From: an uncultured Bradyrhizobium sp. | GTDB taxonomy: Bacteria > Pseudomonadota > Alphaproteobacteria > Rhizobiales > Xanthobacteraceae | Assembly (NCBI RefSeq): GCF_936943645.1 | Contig: NZ_CAKZJO010000106.1 | Span: 38,079-102,078 of the forward strand | Reading direction: 5' to 3' | DNA: 64,000 nucleotides | In this document: positions 40,020-48,496 of the stretch, one piece after another | Layout: every line of letters starts with the position of its first letter | How positions within the stretch are numbered: the stretch's first letter is position 1 | Notes under the pieces: generated by a model | What the model was told of the DNA's origin: nothing | What the model saw: the letters and a program-made list of their open reading frames with translations, nothing else | Databases searched by the model: none | Program-made: the position numbers and the translations under genes

Positions 40020-40178
40020 TTACGAATAGCTCGGCGCATCCGGCTTGCGGAAGATGTGGATGGGATCGCCGGGGATGATCACGGGCTGGCCCGAGAACAT
40101 CGCGTAGGCGTAGAGCGCGAGATAGGCGATCGCGAGCGCGCCGACGGCGTAGAAGGCGTAGGTCGCGATGCGCTTCAT
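40020..40178 (-). CDS. Small membrane protein (52 residues), previously easy to miss
   Basis: The reading frame MKRIATYAFYAVGALAIAYL, ALYAYAMFSGQPVIIPGDPI, HIFRKPDAPSYS runs from ATG at 40178 to TAA at 40020. Residues ~7-28 form one transmembrane helix rich in Ala, Tyr and Leu; the C-terminal part is hydrophilic. GGAG lies about eight bases before the ATG. I have seen small proteins with this plan in Bradyrhizobium, but cannot name it. It sits between the M20 peptidase and the flavin reductase and is upstream of nothing on its strand. Confidence 0.75.
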   Translation of the reverse strand: MKRIATYAFYAVGALAIAYLALYAYAMFSGQPVIIPGDPIHIFRKPDAPSYS

Positions 40179-40264
40179 CGGTCCACTCCATGGCGCATCC
40201 CGAACGGGACGGCTTGCGGGCTTCTAGGCCGATGAGGCGGAAAAGGCCAGCCTCTCCGCGCCGA

Positions 40265-40846
40265 TCAAACGCCACGCCGGCTGCGGGCGGCAACGCTGAC
40301 ATCGGCAAGCGTCGCGGCGTCCTCGCCCTGGTCGACCGCCACATACTGGCCGTGCCAATAGGCCAGCGCGGCGTTGCGGGTCGAATTCCTGACGGACCTA
40401 ACACGACCGATCACGATGCCATGCGAGTGGCGCTCGATGATCTCCTCGACTTCGCAATCGACCGCAGACAAGGCGCCGACCAGCAGCGGAACGCCGGAGA
40501 CCGCCGTCACCCACTGGCTGCCCGGAAAGCGATCGGCGCCCTTCAACCCGCCCTTGCCGGCAAAGCGTTCGGCGACGCCGAGCTGGTCGGCCGCGAGCAT
40601 GTTCACGCCGAAGGCGCCGTAGCGCTTGATCACCGGGAACGACGAGGCATCGCGGTTGATGCTGACCAGCAGCGTCGGCGGATCGACCGAGAATGAGGCC
40701 ACCGACGTCACCGTCATGCCGGTAATATCCTTGCCTCGCCCGGCGGTGATGACGCTGACGCCGCCGGTGAGATGACGCATGGCGCCGCGGAAATCGGCGG
40801 ACGAGACGGGGATTTCACTCATGAGATCGCAGGGCACTATATTCAT
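40265..40846 (-). CDS. Flavin reductase-like domain protein
   Basis: About 193 residues of the flavin reductase-like (split-barrel) fold, supplying reduced FMN/FAD to a monooxygenase. The diagnostic parts are DFRGAMRHLTGGVSVITAGR, ITGMTVTSVASFSVDPPTLL, VSINRDASSFPVIKRYGAFG, NMLAADQLGVAERFAGKGG, and IGRVRSVRNSTRNAALAYWH. ATG 40846 has a G-rich stretch upstream; ATG 40822 (MSEIPVSS) is equally possible. The P450 gene downstream on the same strand would be an odd partner, so the partner oxygenase may lie elsewhere. Confidence 0.88.
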   Translation of the reverse strand: MNIVPCDLMSEIPVSSADFRGAMRHLTGGVSVITAGRGKDITGMTVTSVASFSVDPPTLLVSINRDASSFPVIKRYGAFGVNMLAADQLGVAERFAGKGGLKGADRFPGSQWVTAVSGVPLLVGALSAVDCEVEEIIERHSHGIVIGRVRSVRNSTRNAALAYWHGQYVAVDQGEDAATLADVSVAARSRRGV

Positions 40847-41066
40847 GGCATGGCCCCCGAAGCGGGGTTCGCTATATCTAGGTACGATCGTCCGCCGACA
40901 ACAGGTCGCTCGGGGCCGAAGGCGTCGAGATGTCAGGAAGCACGATGCGCATGCTGTGACGCGGGCGGCGGACGCGGCCAATCTTTCAATCGACGGGCCA
41001 ATGCAGGAAGATTCTTTCCCCACGCGAATGTGAGAATCGGCCGGTCCGGCCTGACAAGCCAGCCGC

Positions 41067-42233
41067 CTAGTGCCCCCATCTCACCGGCAGATTCTGCAAG
41101 CCGCGAAACGCCCAGCCGCCGATCCGCACCGGCTCGTCATCCGCGAGCTCCAGCTGCCCGGCCCGCGCGAACACGGTCGGCAGCGCGACGTCGGCGATCA
41201 TGGCGCGGGAGGCGAAGGCGCCGGCGCAGAAATGCGGGCCGGCGCCAAAGGCAACGCTCTTGGAAGTGTCGCGGCGCACGTCGAATGCGTCGGCGCGCTC
41301 AAAGTGTTTCTCGTCGCGGTTGGCGGAGCCGAACATCAGGAATACGCGCTCGTCGGTTTCGAACGACACGTCACGGATGGACCACGGCTTTGCGATGCGT
41401 CGCGGCGACATCCCGATCGGCGAGATCCAGCGCGCGTATTCCTCGAAGGCCTGCAGCCAGGACACTTCTCCGCGCCTGACGAGGTCGAGTTGTTCGGGGT
41501 GGGTCAGGAGCGCCCACACCGTGCCGGCGATGGCCTTGCGCGGCTCGTTCTGGCCGCCCGAGATCGCGAGCTTGACGTTGGCACGCACGCTCTCCATCGG
41601 CATGCCCGAGGCGAGCAGCACGCCCAGAATGCTCTGGTCCGGGTTCTTGCGCATTGCCGGCAGGATGTCGTCGATCGCAGCATCGATGCCCGACGTCGCG
41701 GCGTGGCAGCGCGCCTCGACTGCGGGATCGCCGGCGTAATTGGCGATGCCTTCGATCATGCCTTGCGACCATGCGTCCATGTCCTCGAAGCCGATATTGG
41801 TGAGGCCGGTGATCGACTTCAGGCACTCGCCGGAGAACGGCAGCGCGAAGTCGCGCATGAAATCGATGCGCCCGGGCGCGATGCGATCGATGATGCGATC
41901 GGCATGCGCCTGAAACGACGCAGTCCAATGCGCCTTTACCGTCCTCGGCGACACCGTCGGAAACATCGCACGGCGCTCGACCTGGTGCGCTTCGCCGTCC
42001 TTGCGCATCATGTTGTGGCCCATCAGCCGGTTCATCAGGCCGGCGGGCTGGTGCGAGGAGAACACGTCGATCTGCTTTTCGGAGATCGAGATGTCGTCGC
42101 GGCTGGTCAGCAGCGTCGAGCCGAGCTGCGGCACGAAGGCGATCGGCGCCTCTTTCCGCATGGTCGCGAGCATCGGATAGGGATCGGCCCAGAACTTATC
42201 AGGGTCGATGTCGATGCGCGGCGCGGTGCTCAA
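41067..42233 (-). CDS. Cytochrome P450 with variant I-helix
   Basis: A 388-residue cytochrome P450. The haem loop FGAGPHFCAGAF contains the axial Cys; ExxR is EEYAR. The I-helix reads LAISGGQNEPRKAIAGTVWA, so the usual acid-Thr pair (AGxDT/ET) is replaced by Asn-Glu-Pro, which should affect oxygen activation. No membrane anchor: a soluble bacterial class I or self-electron type. The start is TTG at 42233 with GGGGAAACGG upstream. Substrate and redox partner are unknown; the flavin reductase nearby is not a P450 partner by family. Confidence 0.92.
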   Translation of the reverse strand: MSTAPRIDIDPDKFWADPYPMLATMRKEAPIAFVPQLGSTLLTSRDDISISEKQIDVFSSHQPAGLMNRLMGHNMMRKDGEAHQVERRAMFPTVSPRTVKAHWTASFQAHADRIIDRIAPGRIDFMRDFALPFSGECLKSITGLTNIGFEDMDAWSQGMIEGIANYAGDPAVEARCHAATSGIDAAIDDILPAMRKNPDQSILGVLLASGMPMESVRANVKLAISGGQNEPRKAIAGTVWALLTHPEQLDLVRRGEVSWLQAFEEYARWISPIGMSPRRIAKPWSIRDVSFETDERVFLMFGSANRDEKHFERADAFDVRRDTSKSVAFGAGPHFCAGAFASRAMIADVALPTVFARAGQLELADDEPVRIGGWAFRGLQNLPVRWGH

Positions 42234-42446
42234 GGCCGTTTCCCCGGATTGTTGTTTCCTTGCGGCCAGACTAACGCATTGCGGCTCCGGCGTCTGTCCC
42301 TAGCGATAGGGACAAAACGGCAAGGACATCTCCGCGGCTCACAACTCGATACGAGCCAAGCTTGGCGAGCGTCGCGACGCCAGTGTCGAATTTGCCGCGG
42401 CAACCGGTTCCTGTACACTCGGCCTGCAAACCCAACACAGGTGATC

Positions 42447-43091
42447 ATGACCACATTGCTCATCGTAGGCGCGACGGGGCTGGTTGGCGGCCGCGCGATG
42501 ACGCTCGCTCTCGCCGACCCTCGCATCACGCGCATCATCGCGCCGACGCGGCGCGCGATGCCGCCCGAGGAGCGGGTCGCTTATCCTCGGCTCGATGATC
42601 TGATTGCCGGTGCCGGCGATGCGGAATGGCAAGCCGACGGCGCAATCTGCGCGCTCGGAACGACGCGGGCGGCGGCAGGATCGGCAGCGGCATTTCGAGC
42701 GGTCGATTACGAGCGGGTGCTACTGATCGCACGGCGGCTGCGCGAGGCTGGAGTCGGCCGGTTCGCCCTGGTGTCGTCCCTGGGTGCCGACCCGCGATCG
42801 CGGTTTCTCTACACACGGACGAAGGGCGAGGTGGAGGAGGCGATCGGGGCGCTCGCCTTCCCGTCCCTGACGATCCTGCGGCCGGGCTTCCTGGACGGCG
42901 AACGTGCCGAAAGCCGGCCGGTGCAGCGAGCCGTGCGAAACGTCCTGAACTTCGTATCCCCGCTGCTGCCACCGGTTGCGCGTCTAAGCTCGGTGAACAA
43001 CGTCGCCCGGCAGCTCATCGAGGCGGCTGTTGCCGGCCAACCAGGAAGGCATGTCATTGGAGCTGCGCAACTGGCAGAGGGCGGGAGCTGA
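42447..43091 (+). CDS. NAD(P)-binding Rossmann-fold protein (NmrA/HTATIP2-like)
   Basis: A 214-residue atypical short-chain dehydrogenase-like protein. The dinucleotide motif is TTLLIVGATGLVGGRAMTLA; a later YERVLLIARRLREAGVGRFA and FLYTRTKGEVEEAIGALAFP contain the Tyr-x-x-x-Lys-like YTRTK. The end LTILRPGFLDGERAES is typical of the HTATIP2/NmrA family. Such proteins are often redox sensors or ill-defined reductases. The ATG at 42447 is the natural start and the gene ends a few bases before the L,D-transpeptidase stop, on the opposite strand. Confidence 0.85.
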   Translation: MTTLLIVGATGLVGGRAMTLALADPRITRIIAPTRRAMPPEERVAYPRLDDLIAGAGDAEWQADGAICALGTTRAAAGSAAAFRAVDYERVLLIARRLREAGVGRFALVSSLGADPRSRFLYTRTKGEVEEAIGALAFPSLTILRPGFLDGERAESRPVQRAVRNVLNFVSPLLPPVARLSSVNNVARQLIEAAVAGQPGRHVIGAAQLAEGGS

Positions 43092-43094
43092 AAC

Positions 43095-43976
43095 CTACCG
43101 CGCCTCGGCGACCCTCGGTCCAGGCGACAGCATCTGCGCGTTGGCAGCCAACGGCCGCTTCGACGGCGAGGCCGGGTCAGGCGATCGGGACGCGGCATCG
43201 GACGGCTGGCCCTGGGATGGTCGGCGGGAAGCGGCTGCCGGAAGCACGATCACCTTCGCGCCGACCTTCACCCGCTCATAGAGGTCCGTGACGTCGTCAT
43301 TGGTCAGCCGGATACAGCCGGACGACACCTTCTTGCCGATCGTAGCGGGGTTGTTGGTGCCGTGAATGCGATATTCGGTCTCGCCGAGATACATCGCGCG
43401 CGCGCCGAGCGGATTGCCGGGGCCGCCCGCCATGAAGCGCGGCAGATAAGGCTGACGCCCGATCATCTCGGTCGGCGGATGCCAATCCGGCCATTCGGCC
43501 TTGCGCGCCACGGTCTGCTCGCCGGACCACGTGAAACCTTCGCGGCCGACGCCGATGCCGTAACGCATCGCCTGCCTGTCGTTCAGGACGAAATAGAGGA
43601 ACGTGTTTCCGGTATCGATGATGACCGTGCCCGGTGTCTGGCGGCTGGCATAGTCGACCACCTGCCGAACGAGAGCTCCGGGAGCTTCGGCGTCGGCTTT
43701 GGGCGGTTCGGCCAGCGGCGCAGGAGCCAGGATCGGAGCAGGAACCGGAGTGGGGACCGGCGCTGCCGCATGAACTTGAGGTGCCACGTAAACTGGACTC
43801 GACGATGCCCGGGCTTCCTGCGCGGCCGGCTTCCGTGCCGGCTGCACGCTCGCCGGCTGAGACAGCACTCCGTACCCCAGCGCGGCGACGGCCACGGCGC
43901 CAATCGCAACCCTCGCAGCCATCGGGATTGCGAGCGTCTCCGCCTTCCCACGTTTGGCCTTGGCGCGCTTAGCCAT
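43095..43976 (-). CDS. L,D-transpeptidase (YkuD), membrane-anchored paralogue
   Basis: A 293-residue YkuD-type L,D-transpeptidase. It begins with a basic segment (MAKRAKAKRGKAETLAIP), then a membrane helix (AARVAIGAVAVAALGYGVLS), a Pro-rich linker and the catalytic domain: His in YRIHGTNNPATIGKKV and Cys in SSGCIRLTNDDVTDLYERVK. The catalytic part is almost the same as in the enzyme at 12463 (e.g. EWPDWHPPTEMI, RQPYLPRFMAGGPGNPLGAR), but the linker and anchoring differ. Function: peptidoglycan cross-linking or protein attachment. It is divergent from the response regulator at 44158. Confidence 0.92.
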   Translation of the reverse strand: MAKRAKAKRGKAETLAIPMAARVAIGAVAVAALGYGVLSQPASVQPARKPAAQEARASSSPVYVAPQVHAAAPVPTPVPAPILAPAPLAEPPKADAEAPGALVRQVVDYASRQTPGTVIIDTGNTFLYFVLNDRQAMRYGIGVGREGFTWSGEQTVARKAEWPDWHPPTEMIGRQPYLPRFMAGGPGNPLGARAMYLGETEYRIHGTNNPATIGKKVSSGCIRLTNDDVTDLYERVKVGAKVIVLPAAASRRPSQGQPSDAASRSPDPASPSKRPLAANAQMLSPGPRVAEAR

Positions 43977-44157
43977 GTCTTTCTCCAGGCGTGACTGTGC
44001 CTGAAGAGGTACCCAGCAAAATTTAAGAAACTTCGAAGCGATGGCGGCCGGAATGGAACCGGCGGTGATGGTTAACGCTTTTGCTCCTGACGCTTCGCGA
44101 CGTGTTCGACAACCGGGACAGCCCGGAGAAACAGGGCGTGCCTGCCGGGAGAATGAT

Positions 44158-44505
44158 TTGCAAATTCTGGTCGTTGAAGACGAAGATCTGATCCGCGACG
44201 TGGTCGTGGACATATTGGAGGGGCACGGGCACGACGTTCTTCAAGCCGGGAGCGGCGAGCGCGCGCTTCAGATTTGCGCTGAAGCTGCTCCAGACCTCAT
44301 TTTCACCGACGTAAAGTTGCCGGGGCCGCTTTCAGGTTGGGACGTCGCGATCAAATGCAGAGAGAGTCATCCCGCCATCCCCGTCATCTACGCCACCGGC
44401 CACACCCTCTCTGATCCACGCCCGGTTTCGGGCAGCATCATGCTTCACAAGCCTTACCGCCTCGAGCGGCTCCTGGACTCCATCCGCACCTTGACCCGCC
44501 AATGA
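44158..44505 (+). CDS. Single-domain response regulator
   Basis: A 116-residue receiver protein (using a TTG start at 44158). The acidic pair is VVEDEDLIRDV, the phosphorylated Asp lies in DLIFTDVKLPGPL, and the Thr/Lys of the switch in IYATGHTL and LHKPYR. No output domain. GGGAG lies five bases before the TTG; the longer frame from 44041 has no such site. Without a neighbouring histidine kinase its partner is unknown. Single-domain regulators in Rhizobiales often work in the general stress or chemotaxis networks. Confidence 0.82.
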   Translation: MQILVVEDEDLIRDVVVDILEGHGHDVLQAGSGERALQICAEAAPDLIFTDVKLPGPLSGWDVAIKCRESHPAIPVIYATGHTLSDPRPVSGSIMLHKPYRLERLLDSIRTLTRQ

Positions 44506-44655
44506 CGCGGCATCCGCCCTGCGAGCTTGACCACAGGGACAGGTCCGCGCGCCGCCGCCGTGCCGCGCAGGTAAGGTTGACCGGTGAGGTTAATTCGAGC
44601 CGGCGTTTGTCCATCGACGCTGCCCTCGCTAGCCTTGCAACCAGGCAAGGATGAG

Positions 44656-44823
44656 ATGCTCGAGAGGACCGACCAGCACACGCTGACGAAGGCGAAGCGC
44701 CGCGAGGCCAACGACTACGCCATCGGGCTGGCATTCCTCGGCGTTATCGGCATCGCCATGATTGCATGGATCGCCGCGATCGCATGGGTCGGCTGGCGTC
44801 TGATCGAGTGGATTTTCTTCTAG
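44656..44823 (+). CDS. Small membrane protein
   Basis: A 55-residue protein: MLERTDQHTLTKAKRREAND, then a transmembrane helix YAIGLAFLGVIGIAMIAWIA, AIAWVGWRLIEWIFF. The basic head and single or bent hydrophobic helix suggest an inner-membrane protein with the N terminus in the cytoplasm. GCAAGGA lies before ATG 44656. No family is recognised. The next gene starts 18 bases after its stop, on the same strand. Confidence 0.7.
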   Translation: MLERTDQHTLTKAKRREANDYAIGLAFLGVIGIAMIAWIAAIAWVGWRLIEWIFF

Positions 44824-44840
44824 CGAGTACGCGTTTCATC

Positions 44841-45089
44841 ATGAACGAGTTTGCCGGGCTTTCCGATCATTTCATCATGCGAATGCACGAATTCATTCGC
44901 AACGAGGTGCAGGCCGATGCGTTGGCCGGCACCCGGCTGGTCGGCCTGCCCGCCAGACAGCGCGCTGATCGTCTGTTCAAGGAGATCGAGCGCCGCGGGC
45001 TGTTCTGCAAGCCGATCGAATGGCCGGCGCATCTGGACAATCCGTCGGGCGACGTCGCGGATTGGCCGCTTCGAACGACTGCAAGCTGA
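44841..45089 (+). CDS. Small hypothetical protein
   Basis: An 82-residue soluble protein: MNEFAGLSDHFIMRMHEFIR, NEVQADALAGTRLVGLPARQ, RADRLFKEIERRGLFCKPIE. It is rich in charged helices and reads as a compact two-helix domain followed by a short C-terminal segment. It is not recognised. It follows the small membrane protein and probably shares its transcript; a palindrome lies beyond its 3' end at 45183. Confidence 0.65.
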   Translation: MNEFAGLSDHFIMRMHEFIRNEVQADALAGTRLVGLPARQRADRLFKEIERRGLFCKPIEWPAHLDNPSGDVADWPLRTTAS

Positions 45090-45182
45090 TTGCACGCGGT
45101 TGACGCCTGGCGACCAGGACCGGCAGCCGCAACCAGCCATTCACGAGCTGTAAAGCATCGCACAGAACAACGGCGCGCGGAC

Positions 45183-45196
45183 GTTCACATGTGAAC
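45183..45196. promoter_or_regulatory. Perfect 14-bp palindrome, orphan operator candidate
   Basis: GTTCACATGTGAAC is a perfect dyad in the gap between the converging hypothetical and LuxR genes. It resembles sites of several regulator classes, but no promoter is expected here because both genes end in this gap. Confidence 0.35.
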
Positions 45197-45265
45197 ATCG
45201 CGCGACGTGCAGGACAGCCTAGCCTGACCCCGCCTCGGCTGGCTTCGCCTCCGTGCCGAAGCGTC

Positions 45266-45305
45266 AGCGGCCTCAGCTTATCACCCTTCCCAGGCTGAGG
45301 CCGCT
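45266..45305 (-). terminator. Hairpin at the end of the LuxR gene
   Basis: AGCGGCCTCAGC and GCTGAGGCCGCT form a perfect 12-bp stem across a 16-base loop, 8 bases beyond the LuxR stop codon (45313). No clear T run follows on the minus strand. Confidence 0.65.
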
Positions 45306-45312
45306 TGCCGCC

Positions 45313-46089
45313 TCAGTTCAGGCTCCGCGAGAGCAGGCGCAGCACGATCCCGAACAATTCATTCTGCGAGGAGATGCCGAGCCGCTGATAGGCGCGCTTG
45401 CGGTAAGTCAGGGTCGAATGCAGGCTGATGCCGAGGGCTTGCGAGATTGCTTCGGAGCTGAGCCCGAGCAGGATATGGCGGCAGACCTCCTGTTCGCGCG
45501 GCGTCAGCGTGGAGAGCGGCGCGCGCGTTGCGAATAGGGCGGCGAGGTTCTGGTCGGGCGTCGCGGCCTGCTGGAAATGCCGGGCGACGCTGGCGCCGAT
45601 CGCGGGCGCGCTGGCCTGCAATCGCGCGCGCTCGGCATCGCCGAAGCGACCCTGGGAGGTGATGCGGTAGAAATTGACGTAGAAGCAGGTGTCGCCGGTC
45701 CAGATCGCGGTGGCGCATTTGTCGACGATGTCGGAATCGCTGAAGAAGATCTTGCGGTAGCGCGCGCCATACATGCGCGGTGCAAACGACGGCAGCATGA
45801 TCGGCGCACCGGTCTCGGCTTCGAACAGCGCATCGCGATTGGGATCGGATTCGTGGAACTGGCCGGCGTAGGCCGCGCCAAGATCGCTGCCGGTCGGGAT
45901 GTTGCCGGCATCGAGCAGGCAACGCGCCGCGCCCGAGCGTGTTAGCGCAAACACCATGCAATGGCCGACGCCGGCCTGGCGGCGCAGCGTGTCGATCAGG
46001 ATTTTCGGGAAGTCGGGCCGGCCGATGGCGAGCACGGCGGGCGTGACATCGCCGTCGGCTGAAGTCGTGGACGTCCCGCGAGGGCGCAT
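45313..46089 (-). CDS. LuxR-family transcriptional regulator
   Basis: A 258-residue regulator. The N-terminal ~190 residues (GRPDFPKILIDTLRRQAGVG, FHESDPNRDALFEAETGAPI) look like a sensor of the autoinducer or PAS-like class, without a receiver. The C-terminal HTH is LSTLTPREQEVCRHILLGLS, SEAISQALGISLHSTLTYRK, RAYQRLGISSQNELFGIVLR, the LuxR/NarL type. AGGGAGAAGGCG precedes ATG 46089. No luxI-type gene lies nearby, so it may be an orphan regulator; the ligand is unknown. Confidence 0.88.
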   Translation of the reverse strand: MRPRGTSTTSADGDVTPAVLAIGRPDFPKILIDTLRRQAGVGHCMVFALTRSGAARCLLDAGNIPTGSDLGAAYAGQFHESDPNRDALFEAETGAPIMLPSFAPRMYGARYRKIFFSDSDIVDKCATAIWTGDTCFYVNFYRITSQGRFGDAERARLQASAPAIGASVARHFQQAATPDQNLAALFATRAPLSTLTPREQEVCRHILLGLSSEAISQALGISLHSTLTYRKRAYQRLGISSQNELFGIVLRLLSRSLN

Positions 46090-46210
46090 CGCCTTCTCCC
46101 TATCGCTTTTGACGTGGTCTACCAGCAATGGCGGCGCGCCGGAAGGCCGCTCTGCATGCAGACTGCGCGAAGGTTCGCCGAGCCGAATGGACCGATGCAG
46201 CCGCCCGAAA

Positions 46211-46564
46211 TCACTTTCTTCGCAAGATCTGGTCCATTGACTTTCCCCGGGCCAGTTCGTCGATCAGCTTATCCAGGTAGCGGATTTCCCGCATCGTCGG
46301 CTCCTTGATGTCCTCCACCCGAACGCCGCACACCACGCCCTTGACGAGGGCACGCGAGGGGTTGATTGCGGGAGCCTCAGCAAAGAAGGTTTCAAAGTCC
46401 GTCTCCCTGTCCAGTTGGACTTGCAGTTCCTTCGGACCATAGCCCGTCAACCAAGACAGTATCTGATCGACCTCGGCCTTCGAGCGTCCCTTCTTCTCCG
46501 CCTTCGCAACATAGAGCGGGTAAACGCTGGCAAAGCTGGTCGTGTAGATCCGGTGTTTTGGCAA
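46211..46564 (-). CDS. DUF2200 domain protein
   Basis: A 117-residue protein: KHRIYTTSFASVYPLYVAKA, EKKGRSKAEVDQILSWLTGY and the acidic ETDFETFFAEAP followed by KGVVCGVRVEDIKEPTMREI. This is the DUF2200 plan, function unknown. The start is a TTG at 46564 with GGGGGCTC before it. It begins nine bases after the flavin-dependent oxidoreductase stop, on the same strand, so the two are likely co-transcribed. Confidence 0.85.
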   Translation of the reverse strand: MPKHRIYTTSFASVYPLYVAKAEKKGRSKAEVDQILSWLTGYGPKELQVQLDRETDFETFFAEAPAINPSRALVKGVVCGVRVEDIKEPTMREIRYLDKLIDELARGKSMDQILRRK

Positions 46565-46573
46565 CAGAGCCCC

Positions 46574-47776
46574 CTACCCGGCAGCTTTCGCCGGCGCCAC
46601 GCTGATCGCCAGCTTGCCGTAGCGGTCGGTGAAGGCCTCGGTGTCGATCTCCTCCAGCTTGATCTCGCCGCTCATCACGCCCTGCTTCCATGCGGCCTGC
46701 GCCGGGTCGTTCTGGAATTCCGGCATCACCTCGCGGCCGAACAGCTCGAGCGATTCGCAGATGTGCTCGTGGCTGTTCTTGCCCGCCTGATTCAGCAGGA
46801 TGACCTGGTCGATGTGCGAGGACTGGAAGCGCTTCAGCTTCTTGCGGATCGTCTCGGGCGAGCCGATCAGGCCGCCGCGCAAGGCCGCCTCCTGCGCCTC
46901 CGGATTGTCGCGCTTCCACTTGTTGTACTCGTCCCACATGTTGACGGTGTAGGGCGCGGGACGCTGGCGGTTCTGCGAGGCGCCGTAGAAGCGCAGCGCG
47001 AACTGGAAGAAGGTGGCGCCGTCGGCGCGCGCACGCGCCTCCTCATCGGTCTTGGCGCACATGAAGAACGACACCAGCGCCATGTTCGGGTTGATCTGAT
47101 AGTCCGCGAGCTTGGTGAGCCGCTTGGTCATCGCGTTGTAATAGGCGTGCACCCAGGCATGCGCGGCATCGGCGCTGACGAACTGGAAGCCGAGCGCGCC
47201 AAACCCGTGACGGCCCGCACGCTCGATGGTCGGCAGCTGCGAGCAGGCCATCCACAGCGGCGGATGCGGCTTCTGCACGGGCTTGGGCACGACGTTGCGC
47301 AAGGGGATGTCGAAGTACTTGCCGTGATGCTCGCTGCCGGCATCCTTGAACATCGGGAAGATCGCCTGCACGGCCTCTTCAAACACCTCCTTCTTGGTCT
47401 CCATGTCGCGGCCGAACGGGGTGAGCTCGGTGATGGACGCGCTCTCGCCCATGCCGAACTCGCAGCGGCCGTTCGAGAGCAGGTCGAGCACGGCGACGCG
47501 CTCGGCGACGCGCGCCGGATGGTTGGTGGTGAGCTGGAGGATGCCGTGCCCGAGGCGGATGTTCTTCGTGCGCTGGCTGGCGGCGGCGAGGAAGGATTCC
47601 GGCGAGGGCGAGTGCGAATATTCCTCGAGGAAGTGATGCTCGACCACCCAGGCGTGGTCGTAGCCGAGCTTGTCGGCGAGCTCCATCTGCGAGAGCGCGT
47701 TCTGATAGAGCCTCAGCTCATCGCCGGCCACCCAGGGCCGCGGCAGTTGCAGCTCATAGAAGATGCCGAACTTCAT
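46574..47776 (-). CDS. LLM class flavin-dependent oxidoreductase
   Basis: A 400-residue bacterial luciferase-like monooxygenase. It starts MKFGIFYELQLPRPWVAGDE; the FMN-binding core includes YDHAWVVEHHFLEEYSHSPS, NIRLGHGILQLTTNHPARVA, ERVAVLDLLSNGRCEFGMGE and GSPETIRKKLKRFQSSHIDQ. Such enzymes use reduced FMN to oxidise alkanes, aldehydes, sulfur compounds or antibiotics. A partner flavin reductase is at 40265, but no operon link is visible. Substrate not assignable. Confidence 0.9.
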   Translation of the reverse strand: MKFGIFYELQLPRPWVAGDELRLYQNALSQMELADKLGYDHAWVVEHHFLEEYSHSPSPESFLAAASQRTKNIRLGHGILQLTTNHPARVAERVAVLDLLSNGRCEFGMGESASITELTPFGRDMETKKEVFEEAVQAIFPMFKDAGSEHHGKYFDIPLRNVVPKPVQKPHPPLWMACSQLPTIERAGRHGFGALGFQFVSADAAHAWVHAYYNAMTKRLTKLADYQINPNMALVSFFMCAKTDEEARARADGATFFQFALRFYGASQNRQRPAPYTVNMWDEYNKWKRDNPEAQEAALRGGLIGSPETIRKKLKRFQSSHIDQVILLNQAGKNSHEHICESLELFGREVMPEFQNDPAQAAWKQGVMSGEIKLEEIDTEAFTDRYGKLAISVAPAKAAG

Positions 47777-47893
47777 GGCTTCGCTCTCCCGCTACCGTCT
47801 TGTTGTTGCGGGTATTGTATTGAGCGAGGCGATCCTGTCCACCCGCCGTCAATTCCGCGGCGTGGAAGAAGCTGGATCGCGAGCCGGCGCGCC

Positions 47894-48496
47894 TCAGACC
47901 ACGTGTAGATGCTCGCTGACGGCCTTGGGCTCACCGAGCAGAGCCGCGAGAGCTGCGATCGCATCCTGGCCAGGCTCGGGCGTCGCCGCGACCGTCCGGA
48001 AATATTCGCCGCAGAACTCGGTCCATGCCTTGAGGTTGCTCGCGGGAACACCGATCACGAGGCTCTTGCCGGATTCGATGCCGTGGGCGATGAGATCGCG
48101 CAGCCCGCCGCCTTCGGCCTCGGCCTTGCCGAACTTGTTGAGAAAGACGATCTCGGCCTCAGTGAGTTGGGCCTCGACCAATTGCGCCGCTTCAAGCAGG
48201 CGCGGCGTGGACAGACGACAGGAGGTCGCGCCTGCGCCGAGATCCTCGGAGATCGACATCGCCCGGCCGGTGGCGAGCTCGTGCAGAACCATGTCGCAGC
48301 GCGTGCGACCCGGCTGGGGTACGTCCTCCTGGATCAGGCCGGCGAGACTCTTGCCCGAGCGGCGAAGCTCGGCGACGAGACCGGCGAACCACCGGTTCAC
48401 CGCGGGACCTGAATCATAGACCAGGGCGACGCTGAGGGCGGCGGAAGGCCTTGCGGCATTGTCCGCCGTATCTCGGGATTGCTGAAGCATGTCCAT
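47894..48496 (-). CDS. DUF2478 protein linked to the nap operon
   Basis: About 200 residues with a P-loop-like first strand (ALSVALVYDSGPAVNRWFAG) and later LNKFGKAEAEGGGLRDLIAH, IESGKSLVIGVPASNLKAWT, which matches DUF2478, a P-loop-like protein often linked to molybdenum or nitrate genes. Its ATG overlaps the napC stop (GTGATG), so it is translationally coupled to napC. A helper role in cofactor or metal handling of the nap enzyme is a guess from context. Confidence 0.8.
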   Translation of the reverse strand: MDMLQQSRDTADNAARPSAALSVALVYDSGPAVNRWFAGLVAELRRSGKSLAGLIQEDVPQPGRTRCDMVLHELATGRAMSISEDLGAGATSCRLSTPRLLEAAQLVEAQLTEAEIVFLNKFGKAEAEGGGLRDLIAHGIESGKSLVIGVPASNLKAWTEFCGEYFRTVAATPEPGQDAIAALAALLGEPKAVSEHLHVV

